Below, in pieces: positions 1 to 9,644 of a stretch of 64,000 nt of DNA. The notes beneath the pieces were generated by a model. The model searched no databases. It was not told where the DNA came from and saw only the letters and a list, made by a program, of their open reading frames with translations. Source of the stretch: an uncultured Eubacteriales bacterium (GTDB taxonomy: Bacteria; Bacillota; Clostridia; Lachnospirales; Lachnospiraceae); NCBI GenBank assembly GCA_900545175.1, contig UQYF01000005.1, positions 43,430 through 107,429 on the forward strand, read 5' to 3'. The position numbers and the translations under genes are program-made. Position 1 is the stretch's first letter. The number at the start of each line of letters is the position of its first letter.

Positions 1-2
1 AA

Positions 3-2006
3 GGCGCAGCGGCTGAGAAGTATACGCAAAAGACGTATGAAGCTTTAAAGCTTTTTATGAATGATGAGGATATAGCATATATGGATGAATGCTATGACGC
101 GGACGGTGAAGTGTATGTCCGCAGGAATCTGTCATCAAAGGAGCTTGATAAGTTAAATAATACGCTGCTCACAGCGGCAGGCATGGTATATTCGGTTCAG
201 ACATCCGGACAGTATAGCATTGCAGAGCTTGTTGACGGCTATAATGCAGGGCTTGTGACAAGGGAAGCTTTGTCGGCATTGACGCAGCAGGTCGAAGCTG
301 CCATGGGAGATATGGCGGCTTCGATGAAATCCCAGATGGCTGTTGAGCTTGTAAAGAGTGAGTATACAGCCCTTAATTATGATCTTAATGCGATTCAGAG
401 ACATTATCTTCTGATTATGGGAGCTAAGATGCTTGCAATGACATTACTCATGGTTGCTGCTGCAATAGGAGTGGGCTTTATCGGCGCAAGAACTGCTGCT
501 GCGATAGGACGTGACCTTAGGGAGAAGCTTTTTACGAAGGTCATAGGCTTTTCAAATGCGGATATCAACAAATTTTCTACAGCATCCCTCATAACAAGAA
601 GTACTAACGATGTCCAGCAGGTTCAGCAGGTATCGGTTATGATGCTTAGAATCGTACTGTATGCTCCTATCATTGGAATAGGCGGTATTATAAAAGTTAC
701 CGGAACAGACACAGGAATGGGATGGATAATAGGTGTTGCTGTCGGTGCAGTGCTTTCACTTGTGCTTGTGCTGATGGTTGTCGCAATGCCTAAGTTTAAA
801 AAGATGCAGAGTCTTGTTGACCGTGTCAACTTAGTATCTAGAGAGCTACTTACAGGAACTATGGTTATAAGAGCGTTCAGCAGGGAGAAGCATGAGGAGG
901 AGAGATTTGACAAGGCTAACAAGGATCTTATGTCTACACAGCTCTTCACTAACCGTGTCATGTCCATAATGATGCCTGCAATGATGCTTATTATGAATGC
1001 GATTACTGTACTCATAGTATGGATGGGCGCAAAAGGAATAGATATCGGACGTATGCAGGTAGGTGACATGATGGCATTCATAACCTATACAATGCAGATT
1101 GTCATGGCTTTCCTTATGATTACGATGATATCGGTTATGCTTCCGAGAGCAGGTGTTGCAGCTGACCGTATTGAGGAGGTTTTAAACACAAAGGAGACAA
1201 TAGAGGATAAGGCTGATGCCTGTGAGGCGGATAAGAAGCTTGCCGACTGCAAGGGTGTTGTTGAATTTAAGAATGTATCCTTCAGATTTGACGGCGGAAG
1301 CGAAAATGCAATCTCTAATCTGACCTTTAAGGCAGAACCTGGAAAGACAACAGCGATTATAGGAAGCACAGGCTGCGGAAAATCGACTGTTGTGAATCTT
1401 TTAGACAGATTTTACGATGTTACAGAAGGGAGCATAACACTTGACGGTGTTGACATCCGTGATATATCGCAGAAGGAGTTGAGAAGCCATATCGGTCTTG
1501 TGCCTCAAAAAGGTGTGCTGTTCTCAGGAACGATTGAGAGCAATATCAAATACGGCGGAGATTTTGTCACAGATGAGGATATGAAGGAGGCAGCAGCTAT
1601 CGCACAGGCTACGGAGTTTATCGACAGTAAGAAGGACGGATATGCCGACTCGATAGCACAGGGCGGAACTAATGTGTCCGGAGGACAGAAGCAGCGGCTC
1701 TCAATAGCGAGAGCTATTGCAGTAAGGCCAAAGGTGTATGTGTTTGATGACAGCTTTTCGGCACTTGATTTTAAGACGGATGCAGCTCTTAGAAAGGCAT
1801 TATCTGCCAGAACCAAGGATGCTTCCGTGATTATAGTAGCACAGAGAATCTCAACTATAATGAACGCAGACCAGATTATTCTTTTGAATGAAGGCAAGGT
1901 TGCAGGAATCGGAACACACAAGGAGCTTTTAAAGAATTGCCCTGAGTATTTAGAAATTGCAAAATCCCAGCTTTCCGAAGCGGAACTTGCAGGAGAGGAG
2001 GCGTAA
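3..2006 (+). CDS. ABC exporter subunit, degenerate-site half (5' truncated)
   Basis: Half-transporter of a type I ABC exporter (transmembrane domain plus nucleotide-binding domain). The frame is open to the window edge, so the true start lies upstream; the first visible ATG is at 57. The first ~140 visible residues form an unusual soluble stretch before TM2, consistent with an enlarged extracellular loop between TM1 and TM2. Walker A is GSTGCGKST (about 1360-1386), the signature is VSGGQKQ, and Walker B ends FDDS, so Asp replaces the catalytic Glu. That is the hallmark of the degenerate half of heterodimeric exporters such as TM287/288 or BmrCD. The partner gene follows after 5 bp, and its SQGQ signature would complete the degenerate site. 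Substrate is unknown; drugs, lipids or peptides are all possible. Confidence 0.9.
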   Translation, partial: GAAAEKYTQKTYEALKLFMNDEDIAYMDECYDADGEVYVRRNLSSKELDKLNNTLLTAAGMVYSVQTSGQYSIAELVDGYNAGLVTREALSALTQQVEAAMGDMAASMKSQMAVELVKSEYTALNYDLNAIQRHYLLIMGAKMLAMTLLMVAAAIGVGFIGARTAAAIGRDLREKLFTKVIGFSNADINKFSTASLITRSTNDVQQVQQVSVMMLRIVLYAPIIGIGGIIKVTGTDTGMGWIIGVAVGAVLSLVLVLMVVAMPKFKKMQSLVDRVNLVSRELLTGTMVIRAFSREKHEEERFDKANKDLMSTQLFTNRVMSIMMPAMMLIMNAITVLIVWMGAKGIDIGRMQVGDMMAFITYTMQIVMAFLMITMISVMLPRAGVAADRIEEVLNTKETIEDKADACEADKKLADCKGVVEFKNVSFRFDGGSENAISNLTFKAEPGKTTAIIGSTGCGKSTVVNLLDRFYDVTEGSITLDGVDIRDISQKELRSHIGLVPQKGVLFSGTIESNIKYGGDFVTDEDMKEAAAIAQATEFIDSKKDGYADSIAQGGTNVSGGQKQRLSIARAIAVRPKVYVFDDSFSALDFKTDAALRKALSARTKDASVIIVAQRISTIMNADQIILLNEGKVAGIGTHKELLKNCPEYLEIAKSQLSEAELAGEEA

Positions 2007-2011
2007 GACGG

Positions 2012-3856
2012 ATGAGCGAAAATAGAGAATATTCAAAGAGCAGAAATATGGGCAGACGTGGTCCGGGAGGGCATGGAATGATGCCCGGCGAGAAGGCAAA
2101 GGACTTTAAAGGTACGACAAGGAAAATTCTGTCATATGTTGGCAGATATAAGATTGCAATAGTGCTTGTAATGATATGTGCTGTTATGGGAACTATTTTT
2201 AATATAGTAGGTCCTAAGGTGCTTTCTAAGGCGACAACAGAGATATTTAACGGTCTTGTATCTAAAGTGTCGGGTGGAGCAGGTATTGATTTTCACAAGA
2301 TAGGTGTTATTTTACTTATCCTTCTTGGACTTTATTGTGTCAGTGCACTGTTTTCATTCATACAGGGCTTTATAATGAGCGGCATTTCACAGAAGCTAAG
2401 CTTCAGAATGAGAAAGGAAATTTCTGAGAAAATTAACAGAATGCCTCTTGCATATTTTGAATCTAAGACTGTCGGAGAAGTGCTTTCAAGAATAACCAAC
2501 GATGTTGATACATTCGGAATGAGCCTTAACCAGAGTATCACGACACTTATCACATCTGTGACAACGCTTATAGGTGTATTTATAATGATGATGACTATAA
2601 GTCCTCTTATGACGCTTATTGCACTTGTGATACTTCCGATATCAGCATTTTTGATAAGTGTTGTTGTAAAGCATTCGCAAAAGTACTTTAAGGCACAACA
2701 GGAATACTTAGGAGATATCAACGGTGCTATCGAGGAATCATACAGCGGACACACCATAATAAAGGCATTTAACCGCGAAGAGAAAGTAAATGAGAGCTTT
2801 CAGGAGACAAATGCGAAGCTGTATTCATCAGCGTGGAAATCACAGTTCTTATCTGGACTTATGCAGCCTATAATGACATTTGTCGGAAATCTTGGCTATG
2901 TTGCCGTGGCTGTGACAGGTAGTATGCTTGCAGTTGCCGGCTCGATTACGGTAGGTGATATTCAGGCATTTATACAGTATGTAAGGAGCTTTACACAGCC
3001 TATAACACAGATTGCACAGGTATTTAACATGCTTCAGTCGATGGCTGCCGCAGCAGAGAGAATATTCGAATTCCTTGACGAGGAAGAGGAGCCTGTAACT
3101 GAGAATCCTGTAAGGCTTGATGAGATTAAGGGAGAGGTTGATTTTGAGCATGTTAAGTTCGGCTACGACCCTGAGAAACCTGTCATCCACGATTTTACAT
3201 GCCATGTAAAACCGGGAAGCATGGTGGCAATCGTAGGTCCTACAGGAGCAGGAAAGACCACGATGGTTAAGCTTCTCATGCGCTTTTATGATGTCAATTC
3301 CGGATGTATCAGGGTTGACGGAGAAAATGTCAAGGATTTTGAGAGAAGGAATCTACGTGAAGCATTTGGAATGGTGCTTCAGGATACCTGGCTGTTCAAG
3401 GGAACAATCATGGAAAATATCAGATACGGACGACTTGATGCTACCGATGAGGAGGTTATCGCAGCAGCTAAGGCGGCTAATGCTGACCATTTTATAAGGA
3501 CTCTTCCGGGTGGCTATGATATGGAGCTTAATGAGGAGGCAAGCAACGTCTCTCAGGGACAGAAGCAGCTTCTCACAATCGCAAGAGCCATTCTTGCCGA
3601 CAACAGGATAATGATTCTTGATGAGGCTACAAGCTCGGTAGATACAAGAACAGAACAGCACATTCAGGATGCGATGGCAAATCTTATGAAGGGAAGAACG
3701 AGCTTTGTCATAGCTCACAGACTCTCAACAATAAGAGATGCGGATGTCATTCTTGTGATGAAGGACGGAGATATTATAGAGCAGGGTAATCACAACGAGC
3801 TGCTTGCAGGAAACGGATTCTATGCACAGCTTTATAACAGCCAGTTTGAGGCATAA
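2012..3856 (+). CDS. ABC exporter subunit, catalytically competent half
   Basis: 614-residue half-transporter, partner of the preceding gene (5 bp apart, so the same operon). A Gly/Arg-rich cytoplasmic tail of about 30 residues precedes six TM segments. The nucleotide-binding domain has Walker A GPTGAGKTT (about residue 409) and Walker B ending ILDEATSS with the catalytic Glu. Its signature reads VSQGQKQ rather than SGGQ. In a heterodimer this weak signature faces the partner's degenerate Walker B, so the two sequences agree that only one of the two ATP sites hydrolyses efficiently. The SD GGAGAGGAGG lies inside the end of the upstream gene. A long palindrome follows the stop. Confidence 0.92.
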   Translation: MSENREYSKSRNMGRRGPGGHGMMPGEKAKDFKGTTRKILSYVGRYKIAIVLVMICAVMGTIFNIVGPKVLSKATTEIFNGLVSKVSGGAGIDFHKIGVILLILLGLYCVSALFSFIQGFIMSGISQKLSFRMRKEISEKINRMPLAYFESKTVGEVLSRITNDVDTFGMSLNQSITTLITSVTTLIGVFIMMMTISPLMTLIALVILPISAFLISVVVKHSQKYFKAQQEYLGDINGAIEESYSGHTIIKAFNREEKVNESFQETNAKLYSSAWKSQFLSGLMQPIMTFVGNLGYVAVAVTGSMLAVAGSITVGDIQAFIQYVRSFTQPITQIAQVFNMLQSMAAAAERIFEFLDEEEEPVTENPVRLDEIKGEVDFEHVKFGYDPEKPVIHDFTCHVKPGSMVAIVGPTGAGKTTMVKLLMRFYDVNSGCIRVDGENVKDFERRNLREAFGMVLQDTWLFKGTIMENIRYGRLDATDEEVIAAAKAANADHFIRTLPGGYDMELNEEASNVSQGQKQLLTIARAILADNRIMILDEATSSVDTRTEQHIQDAMANLMKGRTSFVIAHRLSTIRDADVILVMKDGDIIEQGNHNELLAGNGFYAQLYNSQFEA

Positions 3857-3859
3857 AAA

Positions 3860-3928
3860 GTCTGGGACAGGTGTCTGACCCCTTGTCCCAGTTTTGGGAC
3901 ATAGGGGTCAGACACCCCTGTCCCAGAC
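3860..3928. repeat. 69-bp palindromic intergenic repeat (REP/MITE-like)
   Basis: The outer arms (3860-3882 and 3904-3928) are complementary over about 23 bp apart from a 2-nt bulge. They carry GGGACAGGTGTCTGACCCC and its complement. An inner stem GTCCCA/TGGGAC (3885-3900) sits at the tip. There is no T-run after it, and the right arm ends 16 bp before the ATG of the next gene, so it is not a standard terminator. The GGGACAG/GTCTGACCCC wording resembles REP-type palindromes mobilised by Y1 (RAYT) transposases; that link is from memory and no such transposase is in this window. Confidence 0.7.
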
Positions 3929-3944
3929 AGAATGGAGATGGATT

Positions 3945-5939
3945 ATGAAGCGTCTGATTAACAGCAGGAAGGATTTGTTCACTATCCCTAATCTTATGGG
4001 GTATTTTCGTATAATACTTATTCCTATATTCATGGCGGTCTATATAGGAGCTGACAACAGGGCGGATTATATCGCTGCCGCAGTCATACTTGGAATATCC
4101 GGGCTTACGGACTGTTTTGACGGAAAAGTGGCAAGACATTTTAATATGATAACTGAGTGGGGCAAGGTGTTAGACCCTGTGGCGGATAAGCTTACGCAGG
4201 CGGCAGTGTTTATAAGCCTGTCCTTCCGCTATCCTACGATGAGATATCTTGTGATACTCTTTGTCGTGAAGGAAATGTTCATGGGTATTATGGGTGCTGT
4301 CATGTTAAAAAAAGGAAGCATGATGGACGGAGCAAGGTGGTACGGAAAGCTCTGCACTGCAGTGCTGTACGGAGCGATGTTCATGCTGCTGCTGGTAGTT
4401 GACCTCTCATATTTTGCGGCGGGGCTTATTATCTCAATCTGCATTATCATGAACGTCTTTTCGTTTGCATGTTACATAGTGTACTATGTGCGCGTGCTTA
4501 TGAATAAGCCTGTTACAAGCGGAAAAATTAAGATGTGGAAGCCTGTGACGACAATTATCGGTTTTGTCCTTGTGTATGTGGTTATCAATCTGGCGATAGC
4601 GGTTGTAGGAAGCTCTAAGCAGCCGGAGTATAATGGCGATAAGCAGGTTGCAATGCAAAGTACTGATGGCACTGAGCGGGCGGTCATTGTCGAGGATAAT
4701 TCGGATGCACTTTTAAGCAGAGTAAGGATGATACAGAATGCACAGTCGGAAATAATTCTTTCTACCTTTGATTTTATGTCGGATGAGAGCGGCAGGATAA
4801 TGATTGGCGCACTGTGTGAAGCGGCTGAAAAAGGAGTGAAGGTGGAGGTGCTTGTCGATGGCTTTGACGGTGTTCTTCATATGAAGTGGAATCCTTACTT
4901 TTATGCATTGTCTGCGAATGAAAATGTAACTCTGATGATGTACAATGAGATAAATCCGTTCACTATGTACAAAGGCATGGCGAGAATGCATGACAAGTAT
5001 CTTGTTGTGGACAGACAGATTTATATGCTTGGCGGAAGGAATACATTTAACTATTTCCTCGGAGACTACAGTAATTACAAAAATTATGACAGGGATGTTC
5101 TTGTGTGGAGGAGAAAGCCGGCAGCACAGCAGGAAAATGCGTCTGTCAATGAGCTTTTAGCTTACTATGAGACGGTCAAAAACAGCGGTGAATGCAGCAG
5201 TTTCGCACATGGAAAAAGTCTTGCGGACAGATACTGTGTGAAGCACGCTATGGAGCGTATAGAGGAGGAATATGAAAAATACTGCTCTGAACATGAAGAG
5301 CTTTCAGATGAGTATTCCTATGAGGATAATACGTTTCAGGTTGAAAGTATAGCTCTGCTTTCAAATCCGGTGAATGCAGGAGTGAAGGAGCCTGTTGTAT
5401 GGCATAAGCTTATGAGCCTTATAGGCAGTGCTAAGGAGTCCGTAAAGCTGCACACACCATACATAATCTGTAATGATATGATGTATGATACTATAAAGGA
5501 CGCAGCCGCAGGAAAGGAAGTCACGGTAATGACTAATTCCGTTGCGAACAATGGCAACAGCTTCGGAGCGGCAGACCTTGAAAAGAACAGGGACAGAATG
5601 CTTGACACAGGTGTAACTTTATTAGAATACGATGGTGGAGTGTCATACCACGGAAAGAGCATGGTGATTGACGATGACATATCCGTGGTCGGATCGTTCA
5701 ATATGGATATGAGGAGCGCATATCTTGACACAGAGCTTATGCTTGTGATTAAAAGTGATGAGCTGAATGCACAGCTTCGTACTATCATGTCGGAATATGA
5801 AAAATCGGCGGTAATAGCATTGCTGGATGGCAGATATGACAATCCTAACAATGTTGTGCCGCAGGAGATAACAACAACGCGCAAGGTGAGAAAAAATATC
5901 ATAAAGATGCTGTTTTACTGGGCGAGGTTTCTGTTCTGA
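3945..5939 (+). CDS. Fused CDP-alcohol phosphatidyltransferase / PLD-type cardiolipin synthase
   Basis: 664 residues from the ATG at 3945, chosen because GGAG sits at 3934-3937; the open frame also reaches back to 3894 inside the palindrome. The N-terminal ~200 residues are multi-spanning and carry the CDP-OH-P motif D-x2-D-G-x2-A-R-x8-G-x3-D-x3-D (from D56), the catalytic signature of PgsA-like enzymes that join CDP-diacylglycerol to an alcohol. The C-terminal ~400 residues carry two phospholipase-D HKD motifs, HDKYLVVD (about residue 348) and HGKSMVID (about 569), each followed by a G-rich Asn motif, as in cardiolipin synthases. One membrane chain thus has both chemistries of phosphatidylglycerol-to-cardiolipin synthesis. 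The actual alcohol substrate cannot be read from sequence. Confidence 0.85.
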   Translation: MKRLINSRKDLFTIPNLMGYFRIILIPIFMAVYIGADNRADYIAAAVILGISGLTDCFDGKVARHFNMITEWGKVLDPVADKLTQAAVFISLSFRYPTMRYLVILFVVKEMFMGIMGAVMLKKGSMMDGARWYGKLCTAVLYGAMFMLLLVVDLSYFAAGLIISICIIMNVFSFACYIVYYVRVLMNKPVTSGKIKMWKPVTTIIGFVLVYVVINLAIAVVGSSKQPEYNGDKQVAMQSTDGTERAVIVEDNSDALLSRVRMIQNAQSEIILSTFDFMSDESGRIMIGALCEAAEKGVKVEVLVDGFDGVLHMKWNPYFYALSANENVTLMMYNEINPFTMYKGMARMHDKYLVVDRQIYMLGGRNTFNYFLGDYSNYKNYDRDVLVWRRKPAAQQENASVNELLAYYETVKNSGECSSFAHGKSLADRYCVKHAMERIEEEYEKYCSEHEELSDEYSYEDNTFQVESIALLSNPVNAGVKEPVVWHKLMSLIGSAKESVKLHTPYIICNDMMYDTIKDAAAGKEVTVMTNSVANNGNSFGAADLEKNRDRMLDTGVTLLEYDGGVSYHGKSMVIDDDISVVGSFNMDMRSAYLDTELMLVIKSDELNAQLRTIMSEYEKSAVIALLDGRYDNPNNVVPQEITTTRKVRKNIIKMLFYWARFLF

Positions 5940-5996
5940 AATGTGTGAAGTTTAGTGCTCAAATTACAAATGTATATCAGAAAATTATAAAGTATG

Positions 5997-6026
5997 CGGC
6001 ATAGTCGGTTTTGGCTATGCCGTTTT
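5997..6026 (+). terminator. Intrinsic terminator after the PgsA-Cls fusion
   Basis: Perfect 8-bp stem CGGCATAG/CTATGCCG with a 10-nt loop followed by TTTT. It lies 57 bp after the stop codon. Confidence 0.7.
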
Positions 6027-6165
6027 GCAAAAAAAGTAAAAAGCAGTGGCGGATTGTGAAGATACTTAGGAATGTGTCGGACAAATACTATAAAGTTTAA
6101 ATTGCATAGTGTTGTGTATAATGATAGAATTAGCTGAAAGATTTTATGAAAATGGAGATTGCGTT

Positions 6166-9100
6166 ATGGAGAGAGTTATAAATGCAGATGAGAGCTGGAT
6201 AGCAAATCCGGAGGTCTTTAGGGTGAACAGGGAGGATGCTCATTCAGATCACGCTTTTTATGAGGAGAAGGTTACTGAGTATGGGCTTGACATGCCGCTT
6301 AGACAGAGCCTTAACGGTACTTGGAAATTTTCTTATGCCGATGTGCCGCAGAAGAGAGTTAAGGATTTTTATGAGGAGAATTCTGATATAAGCAGCTTTG
6401 CCGACATCAAGGTTCCGGGGCATATTGAGCTTGCAGGTTATGATACATGTCAATATATCAACACAATGTATCCTTGGGAGGGACATGAAGATCTGCGTCC
6501 GCCTTTTGTACCGGTAAAGCACAATCCGGTTGGCTCATATGTGACATATTTTGATATCGATGAGGCACTTCTCGGAAAAAAGACGTACATTTCATTTCAG
6601 GGTGTCGAGAAGGCCTTCTATGTGTGGATAAACGGTCAGTTTGTGGGATATTCGGAGGACAGCTTCACACCGTCAGAGTGGGACATAACACCTTTTATAA
6701 AGGAGAAGGAAAATAAGCTTGCGGTTGAGGTCTATAAGCACAGCAGTGCAAGCTGGCTTGAGGATCAGGATTTTTTCAGATTTTCGGGAATATTCCGCGA
6801 TGTGTATATCTATGCTGTGCCGGATACTCATGTGAGGGATATTTTTGTAAAAGCAGAGCTTAAGGATGATTATATAACAGGTACACTTGACTGCGAACTT
6901 CAAATTGATGGCAACATATCAGGAACAGTGGGTTATGAGCTTGTCGATAAGTCAGGTAAGAGCATACTTATGCGAATGGGACTTGCTTTAAAAGAAAAAA
7001 TGCATTTTAAGGCGGATGTGCCTGACGTGCTTACATGGAGTGCTGAAGTTCCGAATCTGTATCTTCTTAACATATCTGTATACAATGAGGATGGTGAGCT
7101 GATTGAATATATTCCGCAGCGTATCGGCTTCAGACGCTTCGAGATGAAGAACGGCATAATGTGCATCAACGGAAAGAGAATTGTATTCAAGGGTGTCAAC
7201 AGGCATGAATTCTCATGTGTGAACGGAAGAGCGCTAAGGAAGGAGGAGCTTCTTGAGGATATAAGGATTATAAAGAGCCTTAATATCAATGCTGTGAGAA
7301 CCTGCCACTATCCAAATCAGAGCTACTGGTATGAGCTTTGCGATGAGTTCGGAATATATCTTATAGATGAGGCTAATCTTGAGACACATGGAACATGGTG
7401 CATCAATACCGGAAATGAGGAGCCTTATATAACACCGGGAAGTGAACCTATGTGGAAGGAGGCTGTGCTTGACAGAGCCAGGTCCATGTTAGAAAGAGAT
7501 AAGAATCATCCGAGCGTGCTTATATGGTCATGCGGAAATGAATCTCATGCTGGCGAAGATATTCTTGCCATGAGCAGATTTTTCCACGAAAGAAATCCGG
7601 AGAGACTTGTGCATTATGAAGGCTGTGTCCATGACAGAACGTATTCGGATATAACAGACATGGAGAGCAGAATGTATGCAAAGCCTGCCGAGATAAGGGA
7701 ATACCTTGACGCTAAGCCAAAGAAGCCTTACATAAGCTGTGAATATATGCATGCTATGGGAAATTCATGCGGCGGCATGGAAAAATATACGAAGCTTGCG
7801 TACGACTACGAGCAGTATCAGGGCGGATTCATATGGGATTTTGCAGACCAGGCGATACTTACAAGGGATGGTAAATTGATAGATGAGGATGTCATCGGAA
7901 GATATGGGAATGTCAGGACATACGAGAAGCTTCCGAATATAACTCCGGGAAGCCTTGAATTCAAGGTTGGAGGAGATTTCAAGGAAAGACCTTGCGATTA
8001 CTATTTTAGCGGAGATGGAATAATATTTGCTGACAGAAAGCTTTCACCTAAGGCACAGGAGGTCAAGTATCTCTACCAGAATATCAAGCTGCATTTGACA
8101 AATCAGGGTGTGCTTATTGTAAATGAGAGCCTTTTTGAGTCAACCTATGATTACATGTTCGAGGTTCGTCTGTTAAAGGATGGAAAAGCTGTGTGGGCAG
8201 GAACCTTTGCGAGTGATGTGGCTGCGGGTGCTGAAGAGTTCGTTCCGGTTAAATTCCCTTCAATGGAAGAGAACGGAGAGTATATCATGGAATGCCGCGC
8301 TGTGCTTATGGGCTACAGACCTTGGGCAAATGTCGGACATATAGCAGCCTGGGGGCAGAGTGAACCTTTGGTGGTAAAAAATGATAAATCGGCAGAGCAG
8401 GCAGATAGGCTGTCCGGAGAGCTTTCAGAAGAGGAAAACACACTGTCCGGTAAGGAGGTTAAATATTTTGACGATGTGGTAATGGGTGCAACCTGCATAG
8501 GTGTCAAGGCCGGACATACCCACGCAATATTCTCACGTCAGGAAGGCGGACTTATATCACTTCGAATCAAAGGGCTTGAGACTGTAGAAAAGGTTCCGAC
8601 ACTGGAATTTTTCCGCGCAGCAACCGACAATGACAAGGGCAACCGCTTCCCGGTAACAAGTGCCATATGGCAGGGAATAAGCCAGATGCAAAGAAGTGAT
8701 GCTGTCAAAGTCATATATGAGCTGAGAGACGGACGAAAGCTTGACGGAACAGTAACACCTGATGAATTTATCTTAAGTAAGACGGATGAACTTTACGGAA
8801 CAGGACTTAAGGGTGCAGAATTTGCAAAGAATATTGCCGCTGTGGAGATAATCTGTCACTATACCTTCTACACTAATCCTGTATCGGATGGTGAAATAAT
8901 ATACCGTATGCTTCCTGACGGAACCATAGAATGCCAGGGACGCTTCAATGGAAAAGAAGGGCTTCCCGATATGGCAGTATTTGGAATTAATATCACAATG
9001 GACAAGATGTTTGACAGAATGGAATTCTATGGAAGAGGACCGGAAGAAAATTATAATGACCGCTGCGCCGGTGCAAAGCTTGGAATATATAAAGGCAGAG

Positions 9101-9435
9101 TGTCAGACAATGTCACACCGTATCTTGACCCACAGGAGTGCGGCAACCGCCATGATGTGCGTTATGTAAAGGTTGTAGATGAGTTTGGACATGGACTTAG
9201 AATAGATGCGCTTGATAAGCCGTTTGATATGACTGTACTTCCTTATTCACAGCAGGAGCTTCAGAGCGCATATAAGATTAATGATCTGCCAGTTGGACGT
9301 TATACATATGTAAGAATTCTTGGTGCAGCAAGAGGTGTATGCGGTGATGACAGCTGGGGTGCACCTGTATATCCTGAGTATTGTGTCAGTGCAAATAAGG
9401 AGCAACGAGTTGCTTTTGCAATAAAGGGATTGTAA
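6166..9435 (+). CDS. lacZ: Beta-galactosidase, GH2 (LacZ type)
   Basis: 1089 residues from the ATG at 6166, chosen for the GGAG at 6154-6157; an open frame extends 19 codons further upstream without an SD. Domain order is that of long LacZ enzymes: jelly-roll sugar-binding domain, Ig-like domain, TIM barrel, second Ig-like domain, and C-terminal beta-sandwich (small chain). The acid/base is E459 in CGNES and the nucleophile E526 in CEYMHAMGN. There is no signal peptide, so it acts in the cytoplasm on imported beta-galactosides. It is monocistronic, between a terminator and the IscU-like operon; a TATAAT at 6117-6122 could be its -10 but no good -35 is visible. With the GH53 enzyme at 29.5 kb it would complete galactan breakdown. 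Confidence 0.95.
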   Translation: MERVINADESWIANPEVFRVNREDAHSDHAFYEEKVTEYGLDMPLRQSLNGTWKFSYADVPQKRVKDFYEENSDISSFADIKVPGHIELAGYDTCQYINTMYPWEGHEDLRPPFVPVKHNPVGSYVTYFDIDEALLGKKTYISFQGVEKAFYVWINGQFVGYSEDSFTPSEWDITPFIKEKENKLAVEVYKHSSASWLEDQDFFRFSGIFRDVYIYAVPDTHVRDIFVKAELKDDYITGTLDCELQIDGNISGTVGYELVDKSGKSILMRMGLALKEKMHFKADVPDVLTWSAEVPNLYLLNISVYNEDGELIEYIPQRIGFRRFEMKNGIMCINGKRIVFKGVNRHEFSCVNGRALRKEELLEDIRIIKSLNINAVRTCHYPNQSYWYELCDEFGIYLIDEANLETHGTWCINTGNEEPYITPGSEPMWKEAVLDRARSMLERDKNHPSVLIWSCGNESHAGEDILAMSRFFHERNPERLVHYEGCVHDRTYSDITDMESRMYAKPAEIREYLDAKPKKPYISCEYMHAMGNSCGGMEKYTKLAYDYEQYQGGFIWDFADQAILTRDGKLIDEDVIGRYGNVRTYEKLPNITPGSLEFKVGGDFKERPCDYYFSGDGIIFADRKLSPKAQEVKYLYQNIKLHLTNQGVLIVNESLFESTYDYMFEVRLLKDGKAVWAGTFASDVAAGAEEFVPVKFPSMEENGEYIMECRAVLMGYRPWANVGHIAAWGQSEPLVVKNDKSAEQADRLSGELSEEENTLSGKEVKYFDDVVMGATCIGVKAGHTHAIFSRQEGGLISLRIKGLETVEKVPTLEFFRAATDNDKGNRFPVTSAIWQGISQMQRSDAVKVIYELRDGRKLDGTVTPDEFILSKTDELYGTGLKGAEFAKNIAAVEIICHYTFYTNPVSDGEIIYRMLPDGTIECQGRFNGKEGLPDMAVFGINITMDKMFDRMEFYGRGPEENYNDRCAGAKLGIYKGRVSDNVTPYLDPQECGNRHDVRYVKVVDEFGHGLRIDALDKPFDMTVLPYSQQELQSAYKINDLPVGRYTYVRILGAARGVCGDDSWGAPVYPEYCVSANKEQRVAFAIKGL

Positions 9436-9489
9436 TGCGTAGATTTTTTAGACAATTTGATTGATGAGATTATTTATGACAGATATTGT

Positions 9490-9520
9490 TTGTTAAATAA
9501 AAAACAATATTTTATATAAT
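9490..9520 (+). promoter_or_regulatory. Putative promoter of the scaffold/GGGtGRT operon
   Basis: TATAAT at 9515-9520 with TTGTTA at 9490-9495 as a possible -35, spacing 19 bp (long). It lies 125 bp upstream of the IscU-like start. Confidence 0.4.
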
Positions 9521-9570
9521 GACCACTTAGCACTTGAAATTTTTGTCGAAATATGAGAAAATACAATTAA

Positions 9571-9614
9571 TTGCGGAGAGTGGTGCCAGACACGCCACGC
9601 AGACAGCTTCGCAA
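9571..9614 (+). promoter_or_regulatory. Stem-loop in the 5' leader of the IscU-like gene
   Basis: The outer stem TTGCG (9571-9575)/CGCAA (9610-9614) encloses an inner GTGG (9580-9583)/CCAC (9595-9598) stem. It sits 30 nt upstream of the start codon. It matches no riboswitch I recognise, and the stems are short enough to be chance. Confidence 0.3.
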
Positions 9615-9644
9615 ATGGAATCTGATTCTGAAAGGAGTTTTACA

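Noticed and set aside
3841..3960. Calling the 3860 palindrome the terminator of the ABC operon
   Set aside because: No T-run after either arm, and the right arm abuts the next gene's SD.
5336..5902. 188-codon minus-strand frame inside the PgsA-Cls fusion
   Set aside because: Shadow of a conserved gene on the other strand; Ser/Leu-rich composition typical of antisense frames.
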